Positions 43,500-52,752 of a DNA stretch of 64,000 nt are shown here, piece by piece. The position numbers were made by a program, and so were the translations under genes. A model generated the notes under the pieces. It was given only the letters and a program-made list of their open reading frames with translations. It was not told the DNA's origin and did no database searches. This DNA comes from Acidobacteriota bacterium (GTDB lineage: Bacteria; Acidobacteriota; Terriglobia; Bryobacterales; UBA6623), in contig WGMB01000007.1 of assembly GCA_016125275.1 (NCBI GenBank), positions 372,001 through 436,000 on the forward strand. The letters run 5' to 3'. Position 1 is the first letter of the stretch. The number at the start of each line of letters is the position of its first letter.

Positions 43500-45440
43500 C
43501 TAGCGGCCCCAGTTCTCGTCGAAATATCCCGCCGCCACGGCCACGCCGTCGGAGGCCCGCAGCACCGCCCAGTCCCCCAGCCGGGGATACAGCAGCGCAT
43601 TGGTCCCGCGGAACTCCGGCTCGCTGAACGTATGGCCGCTGTTGAGCACTAGGTAGCGGTCCGGACGCCGCGGGTCCGGGTAGATCAGCACGGGGACGTG
43701 CGTGGCCGCGTCGAACGTCTTGCCGCCGATGCGGATCTGCTCCCGCGTCCACTCGAGCGGCAGCTTGTCGAGCGCCGCGGCGATCTCCGCGTTCGACGAA
43801 GGGTCGCCGAACAGGACTCTGTGATTGCTCTCGGCGCGGGCCTCGCGCGGCAGGTCCGCCCGCAGCCACTTGTGGTAGTCCGCCCCAAAGGTCTCCAGCC
43901 GCCGCGCGATGGCGCGGCCGACGGCTTCGTTCCAACCGCCGCCGGAGGGGCCCACCACCACGAAGCCGTCGCGGAAGGCGTCGTCGATCGGGCCTTGCAG
44001 CCCGGGCCGCTTCACCAACCCCTCGCCGCGCGCTTCCGCCGCGGTCGCGTGGAACCGCCAGGCCCCGCCCCGCTTGGCCAGGTAGGCCACGCCGCCGCGC
44101 TGCGCGGGCAGCTCGACCGGCTCGCCGTCCACCCGCAGCTCCCGCGCCGTCCCGGTCTCGCCCAGGAACAGCCGGCTGACGTTGGTCGTGCTCACCTCGA
44201 TCCGGCCGTCCGCGCGCGAAGCCCGCACCTCGGCCCGCTCATATAGCTTGTCCAGACCATCGACGGTCACCCAGAAGCACCGCGAGTAGGCCGTCGTATA
44301 GGTCACGAAGCGCACCTCATCGGGGCTGGGGTCCACGCCGCGTTGCACCGCCTCGGCGAGGAACGCCTCGGACTTGGCCTTGCTCGCCGGGTGGAACTTG
44401 TGGCCCGTATGCGGGCCGACCAGAAAGATCGCGCGCAGCGACGGCACGCCGGGGGCGATCCAGTCCAGCTCCTCAGGGCGAAACACTGCGCCGTCGGCCA
44501 TCAACGCCTCGCGAATGTTCACCGAGGCCTGCAACTGAGCGTCGTCCTCGCCGCCATAGCCCACCATCGCCGTGTTGTAGGCGTTCACCGAATAGTCCTC
44601 GGCGTCGTAGATGTGCATCGCCGGCCGCTGCCAGGCGGGCAAGGGATGCGGCAGAGTCTTCTCGGCGTAGCGCAGCGTCTCCGTAAAGCCCGCGCCGGAT
44701 TCCACCGCCGCCCACAGGTCGGGATAGTGCAGGCCGAGCCCCCAGCCGCCGGCGCCGCCCATCGAGAAGCCCCGCAGCGCCACCCGCCGCTCGTCCACCA
44801 GGTAATGTTTCTTCGTGGCTTCCAACGCCTCCAGCACGTCGGTCTCGCCGGACCAGCGGTAGGCGTTGTTGGTTCGGCCGAAGGCTTGCACCTGCAGGCG
44901 GTCCGCCGGCATGGCGTCTACGCCCACCGAACGCTCGGCTTGAGTGAGGAAGCTCACCTCGTTGAGCCGGGAGTTGCGGCCGTGGATGATCAGGTCGAGC
45001 CGCTGCGGCTTCGACGTATCGAGCTCCTCGGGCGTGTGGACCAGGTAAGGCTGTACGCTTCCGTCCACCCGCGAGCGATAGGCCCGCGCCACCAGCCCCC
45101 GCGCCTCGGTCCAGGGGTGCTCGCCGCGCTCGAGCGCCGCGGCCCGCTCCAGCCCCGCCGCACCGATCAGCAGCGCGTCGTGGGCGTAGATCTTGCGGTA
45201 GAACTCCTCCGGGTCGCCCAGAATCCAGACCAGCGCCTTGTGGTAGATCTCCACGTCGGCCAGCAAGGGGTCCGGCGCGCCGGCCGCGCGCAGCGCAGCC
45301 ACCTTGCGCCCCAGCGCTTCGGCGGACTTTTCGAGCATTTCGCGCTCGACCGCCGAGGGCTGATTCTCCGGAATCGGCTGCCCTCCGGCTCCCACGGCCA
45401 GCCCCAGGGCGAAAACGGCGGAAAGCGCTATGGATCGCAT
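43500..45440 (-). CDS. Exported alpha/beta-hydrolase-fold protein (prolyl-oligopeptidase-like)
   Basis: 646 residues with a signal peptide (SIALSAVFALGLAVGAGGQ). An N-terminal helical region is followed by an alpha/beta hydrolase with HGRNSRLNE, the nucleophile elbow RGFSMGGAGGWGLGLHYP, and a histidine in VGPHTGHKFHP. The C-terminal part (about 400-640) is a beta-rich domain with VVVGPSGGGWNEAVGRAIARR and YPDPRRPDRYLVLNSGHTFSEPEF. Probably an extracytoplasmic esterase or peptidase; the substrate is unknown. ATG 45440 has TATAAT on the minus strand 10 bases upstream, with no ribosome site. Confidence 0.85.
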   Translation of the reverse strand: MRSIALSAVFALGLAVGAGGQPIPENQPSAVEREMLEKSAEALGRKVAALRAAGAPDPLLADVEIYHKALVWILGDPEEFYRKIYAHDALLIGAAGLERAAALERGEHPWTEARGLVARAYRSRVDGSVQPYLVHTPEELDTSKPQRLDLIIHGRNSRLNEVSFLTQAERSVGVDAMPADRLQVQAFGRTNNAYRWSGETDVLEALEATKKHYLVDERRVALRGFSMGGAGGWGLGLHYPDLWAAVESGAGFTETLRYAEKTLPHPLPAWQRPAMHIYDAEDYSVNAYNTAMVGYGGEDDAQLQASVNIREALMADGAVFRPEELDWIAPGVPSLRAIFLVGPHTGHKFHPASKAKSEAFLAEAVQRGVDPSPDEVRFVTYTTAYSRCFWVTVDGLDKLYERAEVRASRADGRIEVSTTNVSRLFLGETGTARELRVDGEPVELPAQRGGVAYLAKRGGAWRFHATAAEARGEGLVKRPGLQGPIDDAFRDGFVVVGPSGGGWNEAVGRAIARRLETFGADYHKWLRADLPREARAESNHRVLFGDPSSNAEIAAALDKLPLEWTREQIRIGGKTFDAATHVPVLIYPDPRRPDRYLVLNSGHTFSEPEFRGTNALLYPRLGDWAVLRASDGVAVAAGYFDENWGR

Positions 45441-45450
45441 CGGAGCGCCT

Positions 45451-45456
45451 ATTATA
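45451..45456 (-). promoter_or_regulatory. -10 box TATAAT of the minus-strand hydrolase gene
   Basis: On the minus strand TATAAT ends 10 bases before ATG 45440. The same spot read on the plus strand is TATTATAC and may serve the divergent acpH gene. No -35 is clear. Confidence 0.5.
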
Positions 45457-45477
45457 CGAGCAGTCCCCTGCGCTCGT

Positions 45478-46089
45478 TTGAACTTCCTGGCCCATCTCTA
45501 CCTCTCGGCCCACGATGAGGACCTCCTCCTCGGCCAGCTTCTGGGCGACTTCCTCGAGCCCGGCTGGAAGCAGACGCTCTCGCCCGGCATCCAGGCCGGC
45601 GTGCGGCTGCACCAGAAGGTGGATTTCTTCACGGACACCCACCCCGTCTTCGGCGTCAGCCGCCGCCGCCTGCCCGAGCCGTACCGGCGCTACGCCGGCG
45701 TGCTCGTCGACGTCTTCTACGACCACGTTCTCGCCCGCCGCTGGGACGACTATTCGCCCGGCGAGCCCCTCGACGCCTTTATCCAGCGCTCGTACGCCAC
45801 CCTCGAGCGCCGCCGCGACGACCTCACCCCGCGCCTGCGCCGCACCCTTCCGGCCATCATCCGCTATGACTGGCTGGGCTCCTACCGGCGGGTCGACGGC
45901 ATCGCCCGCACCCTGCGGGGGCTGAGCCGCCGGTTGCGCTTCCCCAACCCCCTGGCCGAGGCCGTCAGCGTGCTCGAAACCGACTATCCCGGCTTCGAAA
46001 ACGACTTTCGCCAGTTCTTTCCCGAGCTCCAGGCATTTGTTCTCGCTAACGACCCGGGGACTTCGCGCGTCGAACGGTTAGCAGAATGA
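45478..46089 (+). CDS. acpH: Acyl carrier protein phosphodiesterase (AcpH)
   Basis: 203 residues. It removes the phosphopantetheine arm from holo-acyl carrier protein. Family landmarks: MNFLAHLYLS at the very start, GQLLGDFLEP, GVRLHQKVDFFTDTHP with the metal-binding His and Asp, and VDVFYDHVLARRWDDY. The start is TTG 45478: the N-terminus then matches the family exactly, whereas the frame from 45430 adds an unrelated extension. There is a plus-strand -10-like element around 45450. Divergent from the hydrolase gene. Confidence 0.92.
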   Translation: MNFLAHLYLSAHDEDLLLGQLLGDFLEPGWKQTLSPGIQAGVRLHQKVDFFTDTHPVFGVSRRRLPEPYRRYAGVLVDVFYDHVLARRWDDYSPGEPLDAFIQRSYATLERRRDDLTPRLRRTLPAIIRYDWLGSYRRVDGIARTLRGLSRRLRFPNPLAEAVSVLETDYPGFENDFRQFFPELQAFVLANDPGTSRVERLAE

Positions 46090-46210
46090 CCCGCCCCGGC
46101 AAGCGCTGGTTTGTGATGAAACGTGACTCAACTTACCTGCATCTATCCTGTTGAGGCGGAAGCAACCGTTCAACAAAGAATCCACTCCAGGTAGGAGGCA
46201 AAGAAGGCAA

Positions 46211-47692
46211 ATGTTTCGAGAGATCTGGCAGAGATCGCACTTTGGTAAGAGTTTCGTGGTAGGGATGACCGCGCTCGCTTTGGCCCTGGCGGCCGGCGGC
46301 GTGTGGTCGGTGGAGTCCGGTCACGCCGGCAGCGCGATTCCCGCGCTGGCGTCGCCGGCTCGAGCCACGGGGGACGGGGCGATTCCGGCCAGCGGCAGCT
46401 TCTCTTCGGTAGTGAAGCAAGTCGCGCCGGCCGTCGTCAGCATTCAGATGGAGCGGACCGCCGAGGTTCCCCAGATGCAGACGCCGTTTCCGTTCTTCTT
46501 CGGGCCGAGCCCCGATCAGCAGCAGCCCCAAGAGCGCAAGGAGCACGGGTTGGGCTCCGGCGTCATCGTCAGCCATGACGGCTACATCCTCACCAACCAT
46601 CACGTGGTCGACGGCGCCGAAGACGTCAAGGTCTTCCTGTCCGACGATCGCGAGTTCAAGGCCAAGGTCGTCGGCAGCGACGCCAAGACCGACATCGCCG
46701 TCGTGAAGATCGAGGGCGCGGACTTGCCCGTGCTCAAGCTCGGCAATTCCGATTCGGTTGAAGTCGGCGACATCGTGCTGGCCGTCGGCAACCCCTTCGG
46801 CATCGGGCAGACGGTGACGATGGGCATCGTCGGCGCCACCAGCCGTCAGTTCGGCATCATGGCCCGCGAACAGGGCTATGAGGACTTCATCCAGACTGAC
46901 GCGGCCATCAACCCGGGCAACTCCGGCGGCGCGCTGGTCAACACCCGCGGCGAGGTCGTGGGCATCAACACCGCCATCCTGTCGCGCTCGGGCGGCAACA
47001 ACGGCGTCGGCTTCGCGGTGCCGATCAACTTGGCCCACCACGTGATGACGCAGCTCATCGAGAAGGGCCGTGTCGTGCGCGGCTACATGGGCGTGCAGAT
47101 CTCCGACCTGTCGCCGGCCATGGCTGACAAGCTCGGCGCGCCGGACGCCAAGGGCGCCGTGGTGAGCAGCGTGGAAGAGGGCGGCCCGGCCGCGGACGCC
47201 GGCTTCAAGCAGTACGACATCATCCGCAAGATCAACGGCAAGGCCATCCGTGACACCCGCGAGTTGCGCCTCCAGGTCGCCAATACGCCTCCTGGGGAAA
47301 CGATCGACATCGCCGTGTTGCGCGACGGCAACCCGCAGGACCTGAAGATCACCCTGGGCGAGTTCCCGGGTGAGGAGAAGGTCGAAGCGGCGGCTCCCAG
47401 CGGCGAGAAGAGCGTCCTCGAGGGCGTGAGCGTCGAGGAGCTGCGGCCCGAGATCCGTGAGCGTCTGGGTCTGGGCGCGGATGTCGGCGGAGTGGTCGTG
47501 TCGCAGGTGCGTCCCGACAGCCCGGCCGCTGAAGCCGGTCTGCAACCCGGCGACGTCATCCAGGAAGTCGAGAAGAAGCCCGTCACCAACATGGCTTCCT
47601 TCCGCAAGGCCGTGGAAGGCGCCGGCAACGAGGCGATCCTGCTGCTGGTCAAGACCCGCGGCGGCTCCCGCTTCGTGGTCGTCGAGCCCTAA
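46211..47692 (+). CDS. degP: Do-family serine protease HtrA/DegP
   Basis: 493 residues: signal/anchor (SFVVGMTALALALAAGGVWS), trypsin-like protease domain with the triad His in LTNHHVV, Asp in AKTDIAV and Ser in NPGNSGGALV, then PDZ1 (YMGVQISDLSPAMADKLG) and PDZ2 (GGVVVSQVRPDSPAAEAGLQPGD). It degrades or refolds damaged envelope proteins. ATG 46211 is chosen because the membrane segment follows; GGAGG at 46194-46198 and AAGG nearer the ATG are possible ribosome sites. A strong terminator follows at 47717. Regulation by the Cpx-like system 15 kb away is plausible but not shown. Confidence 0.95.
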   Translation: MFREIWQRSHFGKSFVVGMTALALALAAGGVWSVESGHAGSAIPALASPARATGDGAIPASGSFSSVVKQVAPAVVSIQMERTAEVPQMQTPFPFFFGPSPDQQQPQERKEHGLGSGVIVSHDGYILTNHHVVDGAEDVKVFLSDDREFKAKVVGSDAKTDIAVVKIEGADLPVLKLGNSDSVEVGDIVLAVGNPFGIGQTVTMGIVGATSRQFGIMAREQGYEDFIQTDAAINPGNSGGALVNTRGEVVGINTAILSRSGGNNGVGFAVPINLAHHVMTQLIEKGRVVRGYMGVQISDLSPAMADKLGAPDAKGAVVSSVEEGGPAADAGFKQYDIIRKINGKAIRDTRELRLQVANTPPGETIDIAVLRDGNPQDLKITLGEFPGEEKVEAAAPSGEKSVLEGVSVEELRPEIRERLGLGADVGGVVVSQVRPDSPAAEAGLQPGDVIQEVEKKPVTNMASFRKAVEGAGNEAILLLVKTRGGSRFVVVEP

Positions 47693-47716
47693 GCTCGTCT
47701 CTCTCCCCAACCAACC

Positions 47717-47754
47717 AGCGCCCTCGGCTTCGGCCGGGGGCGCTGCCTTTTTTT
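47717..47754 (+). terminator. Strong intrinsic terminator of the HtrA gene
   Basis: AGCGCCCTCGGC (47717-47728) pairs with GCCGGGGGCGCT (47733-47744) around a TTCG tetraloop, with one G-T pair. A run of seven T follows (47748-47754). This is the clearest terminator in the window. Confidence 0.93.
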
Positions 47755-47902
47755 GGCGGCTTATTGTGGCGAAGGCCACAACGGGCCGCCGACGATTTGC
47801 GGCCAAACCCTAGCGGCGGCGCCCAACCGTGTGGCAACCTGTCAGTCTGCCGAAGTCTTTGGGCCGTACGGGCTTCGGCGGAGGGGACGGGGTAGAGCCG
47901 CT

Positions 47903-48553
47903 GTGGAATTTTCCAGACGAGTCCTGCTGCTCGGGTTGGGTGCGTTGACGCGCGCCGGAGCCTCGGGCGCTCATGCGTTGTATTTCGAGCCCAACCGCGG
48001 GCAGTTCGCCGAAGGGGCCTTCGGCTCCGACCAAGAGTATTGGCAGGGGCTGTTCGGCGCGTCGAGGATGCGCTTCCAGGCCAAGACCCTGGTGGGTGAT
48101 CCCGGCCCGACGGGCGCTTCGGCGGCCCGCCGCGGCCCCGCGCAGCCGGACTTGGCGCTGTCTCTGGTGGGCGCCGCCGAGCGCGCCCCCGTCGGCGAGG
48201 ACAAGCGTCAGGGCCGCAGCGACTACTACTTCCACGGCGACCCCAAGACCTTCATCCGCAACACGCCGCACTTCTACCGGCTGCGCTACAGCGAAGCCTG
48301 GCCGGGCGTCGATCTGGTCGTGCGCGGCTGGGAAGGCAGCCTCGAGGTCGCCACCGTCTGCTCCGACGCCTCCGGGCTCGCCGCCGCGGGCTTCCTCTGC
48401 CACGGCGCCGCCGCCGGACGCGACCGCCAGGGCCACGCCGTGCTGGCGGCCTCCTGGGGACGGATCGTCCTGCCGCCCGCCCGCGATCCCGGCGGACGCA
48501 CCCTCAGCGGCGCCTGGCGTCTCGACGGCGACGGCGCGCTGCGCTTCGCCTAG
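47903..48553 (+). CDS. Stand-alone DUF7948-like exported protein
   Basis: 216 residues. The start VEFSRRVLLLGLGALTRAG is Tat-like. ALYFEPNRGQF, SDYYFHGDPKTFIRNTPHFYRLRY and WPGVDLVVRGWEGSLE match the DUF7948 module that normally forms the N-terminal head of large SBBP beta-propeller proteins (usual pattern: FEPNRGQ, NYFxG, W..VP.F..VrY, YPGIDLV.yG..LEYDF). No repeats follow, and the protein ends in RFA. Start GTG 47903. It overlaps the convergent esterase gene by 4 bases. Either a true short form or a remnant of a longer gene. Confidence 0.7.
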   Translation: MEFSRRVLLLGLGALTRAGASGAHALYFEPNRGQFAEGAFGSDQEYWQGLFGASRMRFQAKTLVGDPGPTGASAARRGPAQPDLALSLVGAAERAPVGEDKRQGRSDYYFHGDPKTFIRNTPHFYRLRYSEAWPGVDLVVRGWEGSLEVATVCSDASGLAAAGFLCHGAAAGRDRQGHAVLAASWGRIVLPPARDPGGRTLSGAWRLDGDGALRFA

Positions 48554-50277
48554 CGCCAGTTGCGCAGCGGCGCCCCCGCGGGCGCTGTCTTGCGGATTCG
48601 TTCCCGAATCTTCGGCAGGTACATCGTGTTATAGCGCAGCCGCGAGATGTGGTTGCCGTTGGCGTGGTCGCCGTTCCAGCAGTGCTCGGCGCGGTCCCCG
48701 TAGTCGACCTCGCCGCCGTAGTAGGGGTTCGTGGTCGATTCCAAGAAGGCTTCCATCTTGTACACGGCGTTGTTGAGGTAGTAGTTGTCCATGTCGCCGA
48801 CGTAGATGTGCAGCTTGCCTTCGAGCTTCGGGCCCAGGGTCGCCCAGTCCCTCTCGAGGATCGCCCGCAGGTCGAAGTTTTCGCGCCAGTAGGCGGCCAC
48901 CTGAGGGTCGATCGCGCCGGTCCGCTTGTCCCACAGCCGCTTGGGGTAGCCGTCCTCGCCCGCCGGCGAATACACCGCCTCCCAAATGTCGAACTGGTCG
49001 CCCGAACGGCTCTTGTCGCCGATCACCAGCTCCAGCAAGTTGTAATCGCGCGCCGTGATCTGCACCTCGCCCAGCCAATTGCGGTGCGCCGGCCGCTCGA
49101 GCTTCCGGAAGGGCCCGTCGACGAAGTAGGCGTTGGAATCCTCATAGATGTCGATCAGCGTGTAGGCGCTGAAGTCGATCGGGTCCGGGCAGGCCGCGAA
49201 GCTGCCGTTGTAGTCGTCGGGGTAGAAGACCTGCACGGCGAGCGCCTCCCAGCCGCCCGTGGAGCCGCCGTAGAGTAACCGCCCCCAGGGCTCGCCCACG
49301 CCCCGAAACTGCTGCTCGATGTAGGGGATCAGCTCGCGGTTGATGGCGTCTCCATAGGGGCCCAGGTTCGCTGAGTTCACCGCGTAGGAGTCGTCATAGA
49401 AGGGGTTGGCGTGCTGGATCTCGATCGCCAGGAACCGCGGAAAGTCCGGGCTGGTCCACTTCTGGTAGAAGTCGTGGGCCTCCTGCTGCTCGATGATGTT
49501 GTAGCCCTCCACCTGGAACCGCTCGCTGTACTCCGGCTTCAGGTCCGGGTCCGGCGGCTGCTCGCGAAACCCGCCGAGCTCGCTCGGAAAGTGCCCGTGG
49601 AACACCATCAGCGGGTAGCGCGCCGCCGCATCCTCGTCAAAGCCCTCCGGCAGCAGCACAAAGGCGCCGAGCTTCATCGGCCGTCCCCAGAACTCGCTCA
49701 GCAGCTTGCTCTCGATCTCCACGTGCTTGATGTACTTGGTGTCGGCCGGCGTCTCGATCGGCGGAATCACCTGGTCCAGCGTGATCTCGACCGTCCCGCC
49801 GTTCGGGTCGAAGGACACCTTGCGCGGCGTCGAATAGAGGTTGCCCGGCGCCAGGTTCCAGTGCTGGCCCTCGCCGCGGTCCATCGGCAGCTTCACGGTG
49901 TGTCCGTCGGCGCGGTGGAACGTCTCGTAGCGATGCAGCACGGCCTGCACGAAATACTCGCCGGCCGGTACCTCGCGCAGCGACGCAAAGGGATAGCCGA
50001 AGGTCGTCTCGTCGATCACAGCCGTTTGGCCGGCGGCGAGCCCGTCGACGTTGAGGCCGAACACGGGGACGGCCTTGGAGCCGGGCGCCACCTGTTGGCG
50101 CGGCTCGCTGTCGCCGTTCGGCGTGAGGATCACGATCACCCGGCCGTCCAGCGGCCCTTCGGCCAACTCGGCAGGGTAGGAGACCGCGATCGTCGGCCCG
50201 CCCCCTCCCGAACAGGCGGCGACGCCCAGCGCGAGCGCCACAAGGGGAAGTATCGAAGCCCGGTTCGACGACGGCAT
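48550..50277 (-). CDS. Esterase-like alpha/beta-hydrolase lipoprotein
   Basis: 575 residues. Lipoprotein signal SILPLVALALGVAACSGGG. The catalytic domain holds YPLMVFHGHFPSELG, the nucleophile elbow LLYGGSTGGWEALAVQVFYPDDY, and a histidine near GDRAEHCWNGDHANGN, resembling enterochelin/D-esterase-type enzymes. Substrate unknown. Start ATG 50277 or the adjacent GTG 50280; AGGAG lies 8 bases before the GTG. It overlaps the DUF7948-like gene convergently by 4 bases. Confidence 0.85.
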   Translation of the reverse strand: MPSSNRASILPLVALALGVAACSGGGGPTIAVSYPAELAEGPLDGRVIVILTPNGDSEPRQQVAPGSKAVPVFGLNVDGLAAGQTAVIDETTFGYPFASLREVPAGEYFVQAVLHRYETFHRADGHTVKLPMDRGEGQHWNLAPGNLYSTPRKVSFDPNGGTVEITLDQVIPPIETPADTKYIKHVEIESKLLSEFWGRPMKLGAFVLLPEGFDEDAAARYPLMVFHGHFPSELGGFREQPPDPDLKPEYSERFQVEGYNIIEQQEAHDFYQKWTSPDFPRFLAIEIQHANPFYDDSYAVNSANLGPYGDAINRELIPYIEQQFRGVGEPWGRLLYGGSTGGWEALAVQVFYPDDYNGSFAACPDPIDFSAYTLIDIYEDSNAYFVDGPFRKLERPAHRNWLGEVQITARDYNLLELVIGDKSRSGDQFDIWEAVYSPAGEDGYPKRLWDKRTGAIDPQVAAYWRENFDLRAILERDWATLGPKLEGKLHIYVGDMDNYYLNNAVYKMEAFLESTTNPYYGGEVDYGDRAEHCWNGDHANGNHISRLRYNTMYLPKIRERIRKTAPAGAPLRNWR

Positions 50278-50332
50278 CACGAAAGAATCTCCTCGGTTCG
50301 GGTCGTCGAGGACCTGAAGCCCAGACGGTAGC

Positions 50333-51181
50333 ATGGCTGCTGCTGGCATGCTAGAGCGAGTGTCGGGTTCGAGATTTCTCCGTCGCCGCACCGTGGACCG
50401 GCTGTTGCGCGATCCGCTGGACTGGCTGTGGCGAGCCTTTCACGGCCGCTCCTACCTGCCGCCCTACTCCATGCGGCAGTTCGTGGGCGGCGCTCGCGAC
50501 TTCGAGGCCGCCGGCGTCTGGTTCGTCGACGAGCTGTTCCGGCTGGGGCTGCTGCGCCCAGGCGTCCGCATTCTGGACCTGGGCTGCGGCTGCGGACGGA
50601 TCGCGCTGGCGCTGGCCCGCGACGAGCGCGTCGGCGCGCTCTCCCCGCGCTACGACGGCCTGGACGTGGACGCCCGGGCGATCGCCTGGTGTAGCAGCCA
50701 CATCGAGCGGGGCGCCCCGAGCTTCCGCTTCACGCACGCCGACGTCCGCAACGATTCCTACAACCCCGGCGGAGGCGGCGCGGTGGCGGAGTACCGCCTG
50801 CCCTACGAAGACGCTTCCTTCGACCTGGCCCTGGCGACCTCGCTGTTCACGCACCTGCGCGCCGGCGAGCTCACCCGCTACCACGCCGAGCTGGCCCGCG
50901 TGCTGGCGCCCGGCGGCGCGCTGTTCGCTTCGTACTTCTTCTTCGACCCCGGCGAGGAGCCCGCCGCGCGCCGGCCGATCCGCTTCGAGCATCCGGTGGA
51001 CGCCGTCTCGGCAACCGCCAATCCCTTGGCTCCCGAAGACGCCATCGCCTTCCGCCGCGACTGGCTCGAAGGCCTGTGGGCCGAGCAAGGCTTCGGCCTC
51101 GCCGCCGGCCCCTTTCTGGGCTTGCAGGATACGGCCGTGCTGTGCGCTCAGAAGCCCAGGAACAGCGAGCCCAGCGCGTAG
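50333..51181 (+). CDS. Class I SAM-dependent methyltransferase
   Basis: 282 residues. Motif I is VRILDLGCGCGRIALAL, motif II around YDGLDVDARAIAW, motif III near LPYEDASFDLALATSLFTHL, and the post-II region has LARVLAPGGALFASYF. These are standard SAM-binding features; the substrate is unknown. Starts at 50333 or 50348 are both possible, as neither has a ribosome site. It overlaps the convergent transporter gene by 34 bases. Confidence 0.9.
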   Translation: MAAAGMLERVSGSRFLRRRTVDRLLRDPLDWLWRAFHGRSYLPPYSMRQFVGGARDFEAAGVWFVDELFRLGLLRPGVRILDLGCGCGRIALALARDERVGALSPRYDGLDVDARAIAWCSSHIERGAPSFRFTHADVRNDSYNPGGGGAVAEYRLPYEDASFDLALATSLFTHLRAGELTRYHAELARVLAPGGALFASYFFFDPGEEPAARRPIRFEHPVDAVSATANPLAPEDAIAFRRDWLEGLWAEQGFGLAAGPFLGLQDTAVLCAQKPRNSEPSA

Positions 51182-52698
51182 ACCATCACCGGCACGATCA
51201 CCAGTGCGATCAAGTCCAGGATCAGGCCGGCGCGAAACATCTGCGGAATGGTGATCCAGCCGCTCGAGAACACGATCGCGTTCGGCGGCGTCGCCACCGG
51301 CAGCATGAAGGCGAAATTCGCCATGATCGCCGCCGGAATCAGCATCAGGTAAGGGTGTACGCCGATCTCCACCGCCGCCGCCCCGATCACCGGCGACAAC
51401 ATCAGTACCGTGGCGATGTTCGAGGTCGTCTCCGTCAGCGTCACCGCCAACAGACAGCTCATCGGCACCAGCAGCCACAGCGGAGCCCCTTCCAGTCCCG
51501 ACAGTTGCCCCCCGATCCAGCTCGCCAGCCCCGTGTCGGCGATCGCCGCCGCCAGCGCGAACCCGCCGCCGAACAGGAACACCACGCCCCACGGAACCCC
51601 TCGCGCCGCCGTCCCCCAGTCCAGCACCGGGATGCTACGGCCTTCTGCGTCCTTCTCGCCGCTCGGCGTCAGGAACAGCACCGAGGCCATCGCCATTGCG
51701 ACGGTGGAGTCCTGCAAGGCGCCCGGCGTGTCGAACAAATCCGACCAGCCCGGCAGGCTGAAGCCGCCGATCTCCAGCGGACGCCGGGTGATCCACAGCA
51801 GCGCCGTCGTCACTGAAATCCCCAGTACGTACTTCTCGGCAAAGCTCATCGGGCCCAGCTTGCGCTGCTCGTTCAGGATCACGTCCATGCCGCCGGAGAA
51901 GCGGATGCGGCTCAACGGGATGTCCGACCCGAAGCGCGCCAGATAGAGCCAGGAGATCGGCAGAAAGACCACCACGATTGGCAAGCACACCAGCGTCCAG
52001 TCAGCGAACGCGATCGGGCGTTCATTGGGGAAGCTCTGCTGCAGAAAGCCCAGGAAGGCCACCGTGGTCGGCGAACCGATGATCGTTCCGATGCCGCCCA
52101 CGCTGGCAGCGTAAGCGATGCCCAGCAGCAGGATCACCCCGAAGCTCCGCCGGATGCGGTCGGCGGTCGCGTCGTCCCGTTGACCGTCGATCGACGCCAG
52201 ATCGGCGAGTTGATTCACCACCGCCACCGCGATCGGCAGCATCATCATCGTGGTGGCCGTGTTGGAGATCCACATCGACAGGAACGCCGTGGCCAGCATG
52301 AAGCCCAGCATCATCAGCGACGGTCGCGACCCCACTCGCCGAATCACCCCCAGCGCCAGCCTGCGGTGCAGGTTCCAGCGCTCCATGCCCAGCGCGATCA
52401 AGAAGCCGCCCAGGTAGAGGAAGACGATGTGATCGGCGAAATGCGTCGCCACCTCGTCGGCCGACATCACGCCCAGCAGCGGGAAGATTGCGATCGGCAG
52501 CAGCGCCGTCACCGCGATGTCGGTCGTCTCGGTGATCCACCAAGCGGCCATCAGAGCGGCCACGGCGGCCGTGCTCTGCGCCGCCGGCGACATCCCTTCC
52601 GGCGCGGGAGCCAGCAGAATCGCGGCGAACAGGAACAGCCCGACGAACAGGCCGATGCGTTTGGAGCGGGAAGGCGAAGGGGCGGACGCGGCGGACAA
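51148..52698 (-). CDS. SLC13/DASS family sodium-coupled anion transporter
   Basis: 516 residues with about 12 membrane helices. The paired SNT-type motifs of this family are present: FLSMWISNTATTMMMLPIAVAV in the first half and TETTSNIATVLMLSPV in the second, followed by MLPVATPPNAIVFSSG. Likely imports di- or tricarboxylates or sulfate with Na+; the substrate is not certain. The start is TTG 52698, with GGAGAG a few bases upstream. Confidence 0.93.
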   Translation of the reverse strand: MSAASAPSPSRSKRIGLFVGLFLFAAILLAPAPEGMSPAAQSTAAVAALMAAWWITETTDIAVTALLPIAIFPLLGVMSADEVATHFADHIVFLYLGGFLIALGMERWNLHRRLALGVIRRVGSRPSLMMLGFMLATAFLSMWISNTATTMMMLPIAVAVVNQLADLASIDGQRDDATADRIRRSFGVILLLGIAYAASVGGIGTIIGSPTTVAFLGFLQQSFPNERPIAFADWTLVCLPIVVVFLPISWLYLARFGSDIPLSRIRFSGGMDVILNEQRKLGPMSFAEKYVLGISVTTALLWITRRPLEIGGFSLPGWSDLFDTPGALQDSTVAMAMASVLFLTPSGEKDAEGRSIPVLDWGTAARGVPWGVVFLFGGGFALAAAIADTGLASWIGGQLSGLEGAPLWLLVPMSCLLAVTLTETTSNIATVLMLSPVIGAAAVEIGVHPYLMLIPAAIMANFAFMLPVATPPNAIVFSSGWITIPQMFRAGLILDLIALVIVPVMVYALGSLFLGF

Positions 52699-52752
52699 GT
52701 AGCGCTCTCCGGAATCGAAAAGGCTAACACACGAGCCGCCGCCCCCAGCGGC

